64,000 bases of DNA from contig MVBO01000041.1 of the NCBI GenBank assembly GCA_002261195.1, positions 40,143 through 104,142 of the forward strand, written 5' to 3'. Made by a program: the position numbers and the translations under genes. Position 1 is the first letter of the stretch; each line of letters begins with the position of its first letter. Below, one piece after another: positions 12,536-23,176 of the stretch. This DNA is from Bifiguratus adelaidae (Eukaryota > Mucoromycota > Endogonomycetes > Endogonales). The notes beneath the pieces were generated by a model that did no database searches, was not told the origin of the DNA, and was given only the letters and a program-made list of their open reading frames with translations.

Positions 12536-13467
12536 TTACACATATTGAGCCAACCAGCGGAAGCCTAAATGTGTTAATGGTTCCGAAATCGCGAACAACA
12601 ATCGCTTGCGGCCTACCTTCACCATATCCTTGACGCATGACCACAGAAACCATAAACACCTCGATTGGTCTAATGTTTTCCAAAGGCACCTTGCCCTACA
12701 TTGTGCGATCAGTAACTCTTATGATGGCTTTTTTTTTCAAACCAGTTACCTTGCCAGTCGTTTGGTACAAGCCCAAATATTGTCTCAAGGTATCTTCGCT
12801 GACAGCACCAGCAGCATCAATCTTATTACCCAATATGAGGAAAGGCACCTTGCTCAGTTGCTCAATGCCCAACAAAGCCTACAATAAAAAGAATGAGTCT
12901 ATGGCCACTATGACAGATCCTGCCTAGCAACAATCACTTACATCAAGTTCTGCCTTGGCTTCTGGTAGGCGAGGGACATCTGCGGCATCGACCATGAACA
13001 CAATACCAGAAACCTCCGGAAAGTAGTCCTTCCACAATCGTCGAGCTTGCATATGCCCTCCTAGATCGTATGTGGTAAACCGCACATTACCTATGCTGAG
13101 TTCTTCGGATGCTACAATACGCAAGGACCAGTAATTTGTAAATACAAGATCAAGCAATGCATGTGAACATGATAAGCCCGCTATCGCGTCACCCAAAAAC
13201 ATGGAAGCTATCTGGCATGCCAGAAGCCACAAATCGCCACTTACTTGGATGAAGGGTAGGTTGCAGTGTCGCCAGTCTGTCATTTTTGAGCATGTGCAAC
13301 AAGGTAGTCTTGCCGGCATTATCCAGACCCAGGAACAGAATCTTTGCATTCTTGTTATAAAGGCCTATACATAAACTCAGTGAGCAGACTATCTTCAAGG
13401 GTAATATGCACCCTCCAAACTCACCTAGCGAAGCCAAAACGTCAAAGAACCAGTCAATGATGAACAT
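12536..13467 (-). CDS. SAR1: Small GTPase Sar1 (COPII coat)
   Basis: Six exons, 3'->5': 12536-12564, 12617-12695, 12750-12878, 12942-13111, 13245-13364, 13425-13467; 189 residues, the usual Sar1 size. Sar1-GTP inserts its N-terminal amphipathic helix into the ER membrane and recruits Sec23/24 to start COPII budding. Seen: the STAR-type N-terminus [16 protein letters not shown]-loop GLDNAGKTT, switch I QPTLHPTSEEL, switch [24 protein letters not shown] motif ([12 protein letters not shown]) and the C-terminus [13 protein letters not shown]. The last exon is only 29 nt and the third intron is 133 nt. No myristoylation Gly is present, which separates it from Arf. Divergent from MPE1 across 119 bp. 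Confidence 0.96.
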
Positions 13468-13586
13468 GGTGTGAACAAGCGTCAGTTACAGCAAGAGGAA
13501 TGTGCCAGCACATCCTACAAAATGATGACGTATGCAAAATTGCCCTATTTGAACGTTGGCACACCTGCGCTCACTCCCTTGTCTGC

Positions 13587-15733
13587 ATGTCATCTGTCAT
13601 CTACTATAAGTTCAAGGCAGCCAAAGATCATGATGTATGCTCGTTCGATGGGCCATCTATATCAGTTTTCGACCTGAAGAAGGAGATTATAACGCAAAAG
13701 AAGCTCGGCAAAGGACTCGATTTTGACCTAGCGATCTACAATGCACAGACCAATGAAGGTAAGATTATCTTGAGCGCTGTCAGTGTCAACGTCCATGGAC
13801 AGCAACTCCGTCTTGTACGACACGGATGGGTTGGGCCAACTCTTTCTCGCCTGCTTGCACACGGAGACTTTGCAACCATCTCGCGCGCCACACTGGCTAT
13901 CTGCATTGCAGTTCAATTTGCTCATCCGGCCTTGGCGGCTTCATGTATTCTTGAAAGAATAGAAAAAGAGAAGATGGCCTGTGGCCACAAAAGAGGCATA
14001 TAGGCCCACTACATGAATTGCTCTTTTTCCAAGCTCGCTTCCGTGTAGCCTTTTCGTCGATCATTCCTTCTTTCTGGCCAACCGACGTGGACCATACTCA
14101 TGGATTACTCGCGAGTGCCCACTCTCTCTGCATTCTTCCCAATCTTTCTTGGTGACCTTCTCCCTCAAGCTTTCACCTATACTCTCTATGGGTGCATTAC
14201 CATATTGTTTCACCAAGCGCACTCAAGGCAAAGGAGAACAGGCCTGAATTTATGGACGGAATGAGATTGAGTTGGCCTACTACCGTTGACGTGAGAGATA
14301 TGGTCTATGTTCTTGTTTCTTATTTTTACTTTTCCTGCCAATACAACTTACTGATGCTCAATGTTATTTCCTTTCCTTATAGAATATGCTGAAGATCATC
14401 AAATGGTGCCGCGTAACTCTTCTATTCTCGTTCGACGTCTGCCAGCGGCCAAGATGGGTAAAGGTACGGCTCAACGCTATGTAAGCGGCGTAATGGCAAG
14501 TGGAGGTCACATTGCCAGCAACATTGGACCTGGTGGGGCAGGTGCCCAAAGGACGCCGAGCGCTCCACCTACTCATGCCAACAAAAACTTGACGTAAGTG
14601 CCAAGAAAGATGTGAATGACATTGACTGATAAAGGCTTATAGATATACAAACCCGCAATTGCTACAACAGCAAGGGCCTTCAGGCTCAAAAGAGAGCGGA
14701 CAAGGAACGACAGGTGATGTCGCTTCCGAAGAGAACTGCGCGACTGCGCCAGCGGATGACTCTGAAGAAGGTCGAATAGCAGCAATGTTCGCTCAAACAA
14801 CCGAGCAGTGGAAAGAGCAGCAGACCATGATGGCTGGGTAAGTATCCGCCATTGTTGTATAATTTGAACTGACAATGCTTCTTAGACAACAATATATCCC
14901 CTTTCAACATCCTGGTGGAGCGCGAGGTCGTGGTCGCGGAATCACAGGACCGCCACGCGGCGGTACACAGCCGCAGGCCGGTGGTCGATATTCTCAGGGA
15001 GCCGACTCGCTCGAACCTCCCAAAATTCCACCACCCAATTATGTCTGTTTCCGATGCGGTCAAAAAGGTCATTACATCAACAATTGTCCGACCAACAATG
15101 ACAGGTCCTTTGACTCGAAACCAAGGATAAAGCGTACAACTGGTATCCCTCGAAGCTTTCTTAAAGTGGTGGAAGCTAATGGGGACAGTCCCACGGAAAG
15201 TAACGCCGGCGTTATGGTCACACCAAATGGTGATTTGGTAGTAGCACAAGCCGATTCGTAAGTATTGCATTGAAATGAAGTATTGAGACTAATCACACGT
15301 GCATAGGCAAGCATGGGATCAAATGATGAAACGAACCATGAACAACAAAGACCTGGCTGACACGAGCGATTTGACCGATTTATATCCCCTGGTGCCGGTC
15401 AAGAAGGAATTCGAATGTCCCCTTTGTAGTGGTCTCTTCCGTGAAGCTGTCATCATTACTTGCTGCGGTACCACCTTTTGCGACGAATGTATTAGACAGG
15501 ACCTTTTGGACAAGGATTTCGTGTGTCTTAAGTGTGGTGCCAAAGATCAAGCCCTGGACTCGTTGATTCCAAATTTAGGTGTTCGCCAAAGCGTTAATCA
15601 CTATGTGAGCGAATGGCTGCGCGCAAATCCGACTCGAGATGCATCCAGTAATGGAACGGAAGGCAATAACAAGAGACCTTTAGAAAGCGGTGCCGCTAAT
15701 GAGCCGCAAGCGCAGCGTCAAAAACAACAATGA
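13587..15733 (+). CDS. MPE1: Cleavage/polyadenylation factor subunit Mpe1 (RBBP6-like)
   Basis: Five exons (13587-13758, 14383-14593, 14643-14837, 14886-15257, 15307-15733) encode 458 residues. Mpe1 couples poly(A)-site cleavage and polyadenylation within CPF and is RING-like. Domains: ubiquitin-like DWNN at residues 1-75 (SVIYYKFKAAKD; FDLKKEIITQKKLG; SSILVRRLP), an RG-rich linker, a CCHC zinc knuckle (CFRCGQKGHYINNC) near residue 240, and a C-terminal RING-type module (FECPLCSGLFREAVI...CGTTFCDECI...CLKCGA). The splice after NAQTNE restores EEYAEDHQMVP. The first intron is 624 nt, some ten times longer than its neighbours. Confidence in identity is high; the long first intron is inferred from exact DWNN continuity. 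Confidence 0.94.
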
Positions 15734-16044
15734 GAGACCGGGTTTACTCCGTGTGTAAAAATATATCAGATACAGAACAGTTCTTGTACATTACATGGCG
15801 TCTCCTTCCTTGCAAATAAACAGTGGTCTTTGTAGAGGAATTCTTTGCATTGCTCCCAACTGTTAATTCCGCGCTGACTTGTGAGTCAGATTTCGGACAC
15901 AGTTCTACGAAACTTGTTCCACTGAAAGATTGGATGTAATTTTTGGGTTAGGGCTAGAAAATCCAGGTACGCCGAAATGGTCAAGGCGCGGAATTGCACA
16001 AAAACACATAATAAGGATCGTCGCTCCAACACGTCTAATATACG
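15734..16044. other. Intergenic region between MPE1 and a pseudogene
   Basis: About 310 bp of AT-rich 3' flank. It contains one telomere-like motif GGGTTAGGG at 15945-15953. No gene, RNA or repeat was seen. Confidence 0.4.
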
Positions 16045-17206
16045 ATGTCTCTTAAGTCGCTGTCATTGGCGGAGGACCAGGCGGCCTTGTGCTTGCGACT
16101 ATACTGCAAAAGCACAATGTTCAAGTAGCTGTATACGATCGTGAAACATCACGGATACGAACGTTCGCAAGGTGGAACACTGGATCTTCATACCGAGTCC
16201 GGACAATGGGCGCTACGCCAGGCAGGATTAATTGATAAGTTTTGGCAGTATGCGCGCAAAGAGGGCCAAGATATGAGGATTCTCGACAAGACGGGCAAAT
16301 GTCCATGAGAAGAAACAGCGTCCTACGGCCAACATGATCGGCCTGAAACTGATCGTTCCATACTTCGTGATATGTTGCTGGATTCATTGGTTCCAGACAC
16401 CATTTGATGGGGTCATGCGCTCAAGGAAGTGAAGCGGCTGGAGAATCACAGTTTTCAATTGCATTTTGCGAACGGCAATGTCGATACCGGGACTTGTGTT
16501 ATCGGAGCAGACGGGTCATGGTCACGCGTGCGGCCTCTCGTTTGCGACGCTAAACCCGACTATACTGGTTACAGCTTTCTGAGATTGATATTAGCAACAT
16601 TGACGAGCGCTTTCCGGATCTCTCGAAAATGGTGCGCAGAGGCATGATGTGTGCTTTTAGCGCCGAGGACGGGATTTATTGTCCACGCAACGGTGGATGT
16701 CTTGTCCGCGTCTACGTTGCCTTTCGTGTACCAGAAAATTGGCTCAAAGGTACCGGCCCTATCGACAATTCTGTCAAAGACACCCGACAAACGATTATTG
16801 AACTTGTTCTCTGATTGGGATTCATCCATCACCGACCTTATTTGGCATTGCGACGGTCATTTCATACTAAGAGGTATATGTCAATTACATGTTGGCATTG
16901 AATGGCCTCACAAACCCGGTGCCACATTGCTCGGCGACGCAGCCCATCTCATGTCACCGTTTGCCGGAGAAGGTGTCAATCTAGCCATGCAGGACGCTGC
17001 CGAACTTGCTTTAGCCATCATTCGCGAAGAAAACCTCAACGATGCCATCTAATATTATGAGACCAACATGTTCAAGCGCGCAGCTGCGGCCGCACAATAA
17101 GTCTCTGCCAATTTGCAATTGTTTTTCTAATGATGAATCACCCAAGAGCGCCGTAGACCCTTTTCAACAGATCATGAACGGTCCACCTGGTGAAGAGCAC
17201 CAGTAG
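16045..17206 (+). pseudogene. Broken FAD-dependent monooxygenase (TetX type)
   Basis: The segment reads as one intronless flavoprotein monooxygenase of the TetX/PHBH class, but only if several frames are combined. Recognisable parts in order: FAD-binding VIGGGPGGLVLAT at ~16058, SQGGTLDLHTESGQWALRQ at ~16168, TCVIGADGSWSRVRP at ~16495, and the second FAD motif LLGDAAHLMSPFAGEGVNLA at ~16929. There are frame changes near 16055, 16155 and 16580-16650, in-frame stops near 16306, 16406 and 17050, and another shift near 17128. The remnant ends at 17204-17206 after DPFQQIMNGPPGEEHQ. Several independent lesions make a single sequencing error unlikely. The intact ancestor would have hydroxylated an aromatic or polyketide-like substrate; the exact substrate is unknown. 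Confidence 0.85.
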
Positions 17207-17899
17207 AGATCCTGACAGTAGATGTCATTATAGTTTGTACATTTCTGTAGTCAACCATAATAGATCCATTCAGTGTATCCTATGCACACTCGTGTTTTCA
17301 CTCTCTGGCCGAAAGCAAGCCAAGCGTCGGCACTACTATTTTAGGGATGGTCCGGTTTCCATGAAGCCACCACCAGAAGGTTCTTGGTCATCTCATTGGT
17401 CATCCTTTTTGGCATTGGACTAGCCCCTTTATTTGGACTTTATCTGTTGCTCATGGCATCTATAAATTGAGATCCCTCAAAACCCATCCTATCACGGTTA
17501 ACGCAGTTTCCACATAACTCTTTGACACCCGAGTCAACCTGTACAGATAGCAGAGATAGAGACCCCAACCCCCATGTCAACCAACAGCGATTTGCCTTTC
17601 CTCACACGTGGGATGCTAAGTCAAATGGGCCATGAGCCTTTCCTGCCATTGTTCCACGAATTCCTCCCCTCTGGCAGTCCATCCGTGTAGTTTATAATAA
17701 TCCGCAACCACTGCGGTGGAGAGATCTTCCTAATTAGGAAATCAGTACTTTTTTGCAGAACACCTGTCGCTCCTTGTTCTTCTCTCTTTCACCCCTTTGC
17801 TTTACTTCTGAACGTGCGCTTGTTGGTCTCTGAGTAGACCTTGGTGAATTAGTGTTTTCTTAGACTTCTCATCTCTTGCTGAGCGAAAGCTGTATAGAT
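17207..17899. other. Intergenic region upstream of PAQR gene
   Basis: Nearly 700 bp without a supported gene. It likely holds the promoter and leader of the PAQR gene. A CTATAAAT stretch at about 17459 and pyrimidine-rich tracts (17760-17830) are the only visible signals. Confidence 0.35.
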
Positions 17900-19330
17900 A
17901 TGCCACCTTATACTTCTACGACAACGACCGTGCAACCCCGCACTTGGTCGTCTCTCCTTGTACGGGCGGGATCAGGCAGAAGGTTATCGAAGACCAAGAA
18001 GGTGCATACTGACGATGCGACACGGTTACCGGTACCATCGAATCATGCTCGTCCGTCTGCTGTGATGGGAGCTTGTCATTCGACGGCAGACAACGTTCCT
18101 TCATTTGCATGTGGACACTTTCTGAATGGCGGCAAAGAGCGGAGGAGGCAGTCTGTGAACTCGACCTCTCATCAGACTTTGCGAAATGATACCTCAATGC
18201 TCGGTCCAAAGGGGGATCATGCCTCGAGCGTTCCGCAAATGTTTAAGGACACCATACATGCCCTTGAAGATCATGACTCGACTGGGTTGTTGCGATACGT
18301 CGATAATCATGTTTCAGATGGCTGGGATCATGCGAAGGCGGTAATGGAAGGTGGAAAGCGACTCTTGCATTTCCACGAGTTGCCTCAGAAGTGGCAAGAG
18401 AATCGCTACGTGCTCACGGGGTAAGCGAAAATTGAGGCATGGTCGGGTGGTTACTTATGTTGTTTAGCTATCGCTTCCTTTCGAGTCATCGAAAATGTCT
18501 CTTATCCATCTTTTCTCTTCATAACGAAACCCTCAACATCTGGTCGCATCTGCTCGGGGCCGTCATGTTTGGATATATCGCTTTTCAAGCCTTGACGGTA
18601 AGTTTGTGCCTCCTTGCATTATGCAAACATGCTTATTTCTACTCAGGTCACCTTGCATGCCACGAATACCTCAGATCGCCTCGTCTTCTTGACCTTCTTT
18701 GCTGCGGCCATGAAGTGTCTCATCCTTTCCGCCATATATCATACCTTTATTTGTCATTCTCACTATCGCGTCAAAGCCTTTGCAGCTACCCTTGATTACA
18801 TTGGCATCACTTTACTCATCTCGGCAAGTATTCTGGTGATGGAATGGTATGGTTTCTACTGCAGCGACAAGGTCCGGTCAGGTTACATGACGTTCACCGC
18901 CTTCATGGGTGTATTGGGCACGGTTCTTCCATGGTTCCCCTGGTTCGATACCCCTCGGTATCGATCATTCCGTATCTCCCTCTTCCTCCTCATCGGATGG
19001 TCTGCCCTGATACCTGTCCTTCATCTTGTCTACCTGCATGGCGCCAAGGCGACGTGGGACTTTATATGGCCAGTCTTCAAGAGTGTGGGCATGTACATGG
19101 GTGGTGTATTCGTCTATGCCAATCGCTGGCCCGAGAAGATGTTCCCTGGACGTTTTGACGCGATTGGAATGACTAGTCACGCTATTTGGCACTGCTTTGT
19201 CTGTGCCGGCATTTATGTAAGTCATCCTGCCTTTGCAATGCACAGTGGATACTAATTCTCGCTTCAGTATCATTATCAAGCAGGCTTACATTTCTATGAC
19301 TCGAGATATACCCTTGGATGTTCCATCTGA
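17900..19330 (+). CDS. PAQR/IZH family membrane receptor (hemolysin-III fold)
   Basis: Four exons (17900-18420, 18468-18597, 18647-19216, 19268-19330) encode 427 residues. A soluble, low-complexity N-terminal half (~170 residues) precedes seven transmembrane helices of the adiponectin-receptor/IZH family, linked in yeast to zinc and sterol homeostasis. Evidence: HNETLNIWSHLLGA at the first helix, SAIYHTFICHS, LDYIGITLLISASI, and the terminal GMTSHAIWHCFVCAGIYYHY, which supplies the His pair of the zinc site. The long N-terminal extension is reminiscent of yeast Izh3. The ATG at 17900 is the first in frame; the open frame continues a little upstream only by non-ATG codons. Exon phases all agree. 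Confidence 0.88.
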
Positions 19331-19615
19331 TTGACCTTCAAAGGCGCAGACCCAGACCATCGTCATTCCATTTTTGCGCTCAAGGCGCAAAGCATACCTC
19401 TTTCAGTTTGCTTCTTATACCCTTTTCTTGACATTCTCCAACGCGAACCGAAAAGCAATTCACACAGCATTAATATAATGTTAGTGTGTCCTAATACCGT
19501 GTCCATATAACTCACCATAAACTTGTCTCTCATTCATTCTGGGGTTTAAATTTCGGACTCGAGCCGATGTTTCGGTCCTTACTCTTTCTCACACAAGTCT
19601 ACTTTTCATTCTGTC

Positions 19616-20898
19616 ATGGCACCTGAGCCAAGCGTACACGATATTCGAGCTCAGTTTCCTGCTCTTGTGGATCCTAGGTACCCTGGTCGTATCTACATGG
19701 ACAATGCAGGTGGCTCCCAAGTGCTGCAAAGTGTGGTGAGCAGGATGACCGATTATCTTCTCAACACGAACGTACAACTGGTAAGGGGCGCAAACAACAC
19801 TCTAGACGATACGCTAACAACAATCATTGATAGGGAGCCAGCTATAACGTGGGTGTTGCGTCTACCGAACGAGTGAACCAAGGTCTGGAAGCTGTCCGAG
19901 AATTCCTCAACGCGACCTCCATCCAAGAAATCTTTATGGGATCTTCCACCACCCAATTGATGCGCAATCTGTCCATCGCCCTTGGACCCACGCTCGGTCC
20001 CGATGACGAGATCATCTTGACCAACTCAGACCATGAAGCCAATATCGGCGCTTTTGCAACCGTGGCCAAATCGCGCGGGTGCACGCTCCACTTTTGGAAC
20101 GTCAATCCCCAGACGCTTCAACTGGAGCTGGACGATCTGCGGGCCTTGTTGAACCCCAAGACTCGGTTTGTGGCCATGACTCATTGTTCCAATATCCTCG
20201 GCACCATCAATCCCATCAAGCAAGTGGCCGATATGGTGCACGAGGTAGGCGCCGAACTGTGTGTCGACGGCGTGGCATACGCTCCTCATCGTCGTGTTGA
20301 CGTGCGTGATCTCGATGTGGATTATTACGGCTTCAGTTGGTACAAGGTATACGGTCCGCACGTGTCGACACTCTACGTGCGTCAAAAGAGCCTCGAGAAG
20401 CTGGCTTCCCTCGCCCATTATTTCCATCCTGCCATCACGCACAACAATGTGGGACCCGGTGGTCCCAATTACGAGAGTACCTATGCCATTACGGCCATTG
20501 TCGAGTATATCAAGCAATTGGGTGGAGGTGACTTGGATCGTGGATACGAGGTGATCAAGGCGCTGGAAACGCGATTGGCTGACCGTCTTTACGGGCACTT
20601 GCGCAAAATTCCCCACCTCCGGTTTATCGGCATTGATTCCAGTGACCCCGAACGTCGTGTACCCACCTTTTCCTTCGTTATACCGAGCAAGTCTTCCAAG
20701 GCAATCGTGGAAGCCTTCGAAAAGGAAACAAAGGGCAACATTGGCATCCGTTGGGGAAATTTTTATTCCAAACGATTGGTGGATGATACTCTAAGTCTAG
20801 CGTCTATTGATGGTGTGGTGCGGGTAAGCATGGTACATTATAATACAGTAGAAGAGGCAGATCGCGTCGGTGAGGTTCTATCGCGCATCTGTCAATGA
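19616..20898 (+). CDS. Class-V PLP-dependent cysteine desulfurase-like protein
   Basis: Two exons (19616-19780, 19834-20898; 53-nt intron) encode 409 residues of the fold-type I, class V aminotransferase family (TIGR01976-like subgroup). Seen: YMDNAGGSQV near the N-terminus, GSSTTQLMRNL for phosphate binding, THCSNILGTINPI, the cofactor Asp in CVDGVAYAPHR, and the Schiff-base Lys in SWYKVYGPHVSTLYV. The last lacks the usual His before Lys, typical of this subgroup, whose reaction is not established; true desulfurase activity is not shown. No obvious targeting signal. It converges with a rhodanese-type gene (TrhO) with only 14 bp between stop codons, a possible but unproven functional pairing in sulfur transfer. 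Confidence 0.85.
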
Positions 20899-20912
20899 GA
20901 ATACAGTATGCA

Positions 20913-22374
20913 TTAAACCGCCGAGGCTGACATTCCTTTCGAGTCTTGTTGCTTGTTCCAAGCCTTGACGATATCGCCTGGTTGTCCCAAAACCTGTCGA
21001 GGATTGACACGACGTTGGTGCTCGTGCTCACATTGACGTCCGGGCTTGATCAACACCCTAGCATCCGCTTCCGTTTCTCCTTGCTTAATGACCGCTCGCC
21101 CAATGCCTTCTTCCCGATACTGTCGTACCACCTCTACGCATTCGGGTCGACCACAGGTTCCCGAAAACCGGGCCTTGCAGGTATTGCAGACAATGATCAA
21201 GAGATTACAGGACGCATTGATGCAGTTGGTAAAGGTGTCGTCCGGTTCACCGCACAGGTGGCATTGGCCCAAAACATCATCGGTCACCGGCTCGCCCAAT
21301 CGTGTATCAAAGGTGAAATTCTTGCCTGTGAAGAGCGATTGTTCGCCTTGTCGTTTGATCCAGCGTCCGTAAGCTGTGATGCCTCCCTTGACCAGGTGCA
21401 CGCGTTGATGTCCCATGGATCGCAAGATGGCACCTGCCTTTGAGCACCTAATTCCACCAGTGCAATACATGTAGACATCCTGTTGCTTATCAAGCGGGTA
21501 ACAAATGTCTTGCATAGCTTTGACGCTACCGCGAAATGTATTAGCCGGCGGTCGGATGGCGTCCTTGAAATACCCAATCTCGCTGCAATGACCATGAATA
21601 CGACATGGCAAGCGAATAGCCACCAGTGCAGGATACTTACCTTTCATAGTGATTGCGCATGTCAATCAAGATCGGCTTTTTGCCATGCTTTCCTTCGTAG
21701 GTAGCCAGCTGCTGATGCCACTCGGCGGGAGACAGATGATTGGGTTGTAATTGGAGGTTATACGATTTGGGAGGCAGACCATCGGCGACAAGCTAAATTA
21801 CCCAATCAATACAAGCATAAACAAGTCTTGCCGCAGAACTACGTACCTGATCCCGAATGCGTACATGCAACTTGATGAAACTCTTGTTACCCGCCACAGC
21901 TTCATTCAACTCCAGTCCCTCTCCGAGCCAGGGTCGCAATTCCGTCTTAAGAAAATGGGCAAGTCGTTCTGTGTGATGTTGAGGACAGGAAAGCTGAGCA
22001 TTGATGCCTTCGGAGGCAATGTAAATTCGACCGAGTATCCCGAGCGATGTAAACTGTTCTTTGAGTAATGCTTGTAGTTTGGGCAATGATTCTTTGTCTA
22101 TGGGGCAAAACTTGTAGAATGCAAAGGTCTTGAATGCCATTGACTGCTGAGAAGCAGTGGTAAAAGACTTTGCAAAGCTAATGTGCCGCGGAGCAATAAA
22201 AGGCCCATGAACCGGTTTGAGAGCGAGCGCTCGTTGCTGAATGGAGTAGGCGTTTCCTAGTCGAGCAAACCTACACCATGTCCTAGTCTGCGTCACGATC
22301 GAGCCCTGCGTTAGCCATGATCGTCCAATGGACCTCAGGGCCATGCTGTCAAATCCACTTTGGGTAAATTGCAC
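20913..22374 (-). CDS. TrhO-type rhodanese-domain protein (tRNA U34 hydroxylase family)
   Basis: Three exons (22374-21847, 21792-21641, 21582-20913) give 449 residues. The bacterial family (TrhO/YceA) forms 5-hydroxyuridine at tRNA wobble positions. An arginine/serine-rich N-terminus of ~70 residues with no acid looks like a mitochondrial presequence. Then comes the UPF0176 N-terminal domain (FYKFCPIDKESLPKLQ; GRIYIASEGINAQLS), the rhodanese domain with PILIDMRNHYESEIGYFKDA and catalytic loop YCTGGIRCSKAG, and a C-terminal Cys-rich region (CHLCGEPDDTFTNC; CNTCKARFSGTCG). Both splices restore family sequence. Start could be at 22374 or at the next Met ten codons later. Divergent from the SANT gene (108 bp). 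Confidence 0.88.
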
Positions 22375-22482
22375 ACGAAAAACGCGCTTTTTGCACTTCC
22401 ACGTTTCACGCTTACCCCTCTCCTACACTTTTACGCTTTTGACCTACTCTTTCGCGCATATACACTCTATTTCACAACCGAC

Positions 22483-23140
22483 ATGACATCCACAGAGTCA
22501 CCGTTGACGATAGATAGTCCAATGACACCTTCATTTGCACGAGAACTCGATGAACTCCAACTAGACACACCAGAGGACATTCCCGAGCACATTCGGCAAA
22601 AGCACGAATGGGTGAGGCAAATGCGACTCTCATTCTGCATACGGCCAGAGTTTGAGGTGACCAAGAACATGATACACGAAGACGGCACGTTAAATCAAGA
22701 GTAAGTCTCTTGGTCACATCGGCGTATCGCTCTCACCAGGAGCAGCTACTTTAGGCCAAAGAAGGGCAAGGTCGAAGCGCGTAAATGGACATCCACCGAG
22801 AAGGATCTCCTTATCCAAGGCATTGAAAAGTATGGCATTGGGCATTTCCGAGAAATATCCGAAGAATTGCTCCCTGCTTGGGTAAGTGATCCTTGCCATA
22901 ACGCATCAAAACCTCCTCATCGGCTCATCACTAAACTAGTCGGGCAATGATTTGCGACTCAAGACGATAAGGTTAATCGGTCGACAGAATCTACAGCTAT
23001 ACAAGGATTGGAAAGGCAATGCAGAGGCTATAGCTCAAGAGTATGAACGTAACAAAGCCATTGGACTCCAATATGGCATGTGGAAAGGTGGCTGTCTTGT
23101 GTATGATGACGAGGGCAAAGTGGAAGCTGCGCTCCAATAG
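22483..23140 (+). CDS. SANT/Myb-like domain protein
   Basis: Three exons (22483-22700, 22755-22881, 22940-23140) encode 181 residues. The centre carries a single Myb/SANT repeat: KWTSTEKDLLIQGIEKYGIG, then FREISEELLPAW, joined by splicing to SGNDLRLKTIRLIGRQNL with YKDWKGNAEAI downstream. This composition is typical of a conserved fungal family of unknown role, possibly chromatin or DNA binding. The N-terminal 70 residues are acidic and Ser/Thr-rich. Tail to head with PSE1 (36 bp), so the two may share transcripts or terminators. Domain is clear, function is not. Confidence 0.78.
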
Positions 23141-23176
23141 AAAAAATCTTTTCTCTTTTTTTACGGTCTTCTTGCC

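Noticed and set aside
18940-18960. tRNA B-box-like GGTTCGATACC
   Set aside because: It encodes WFDTPRY in the PAQR membrane protein; no acceptor stem partners.
20026-20616. A 196-codon minus-strand frame inside the class-V PLP gene
   Set aside because: Antisense shadow of a clearly conserved enzyme.
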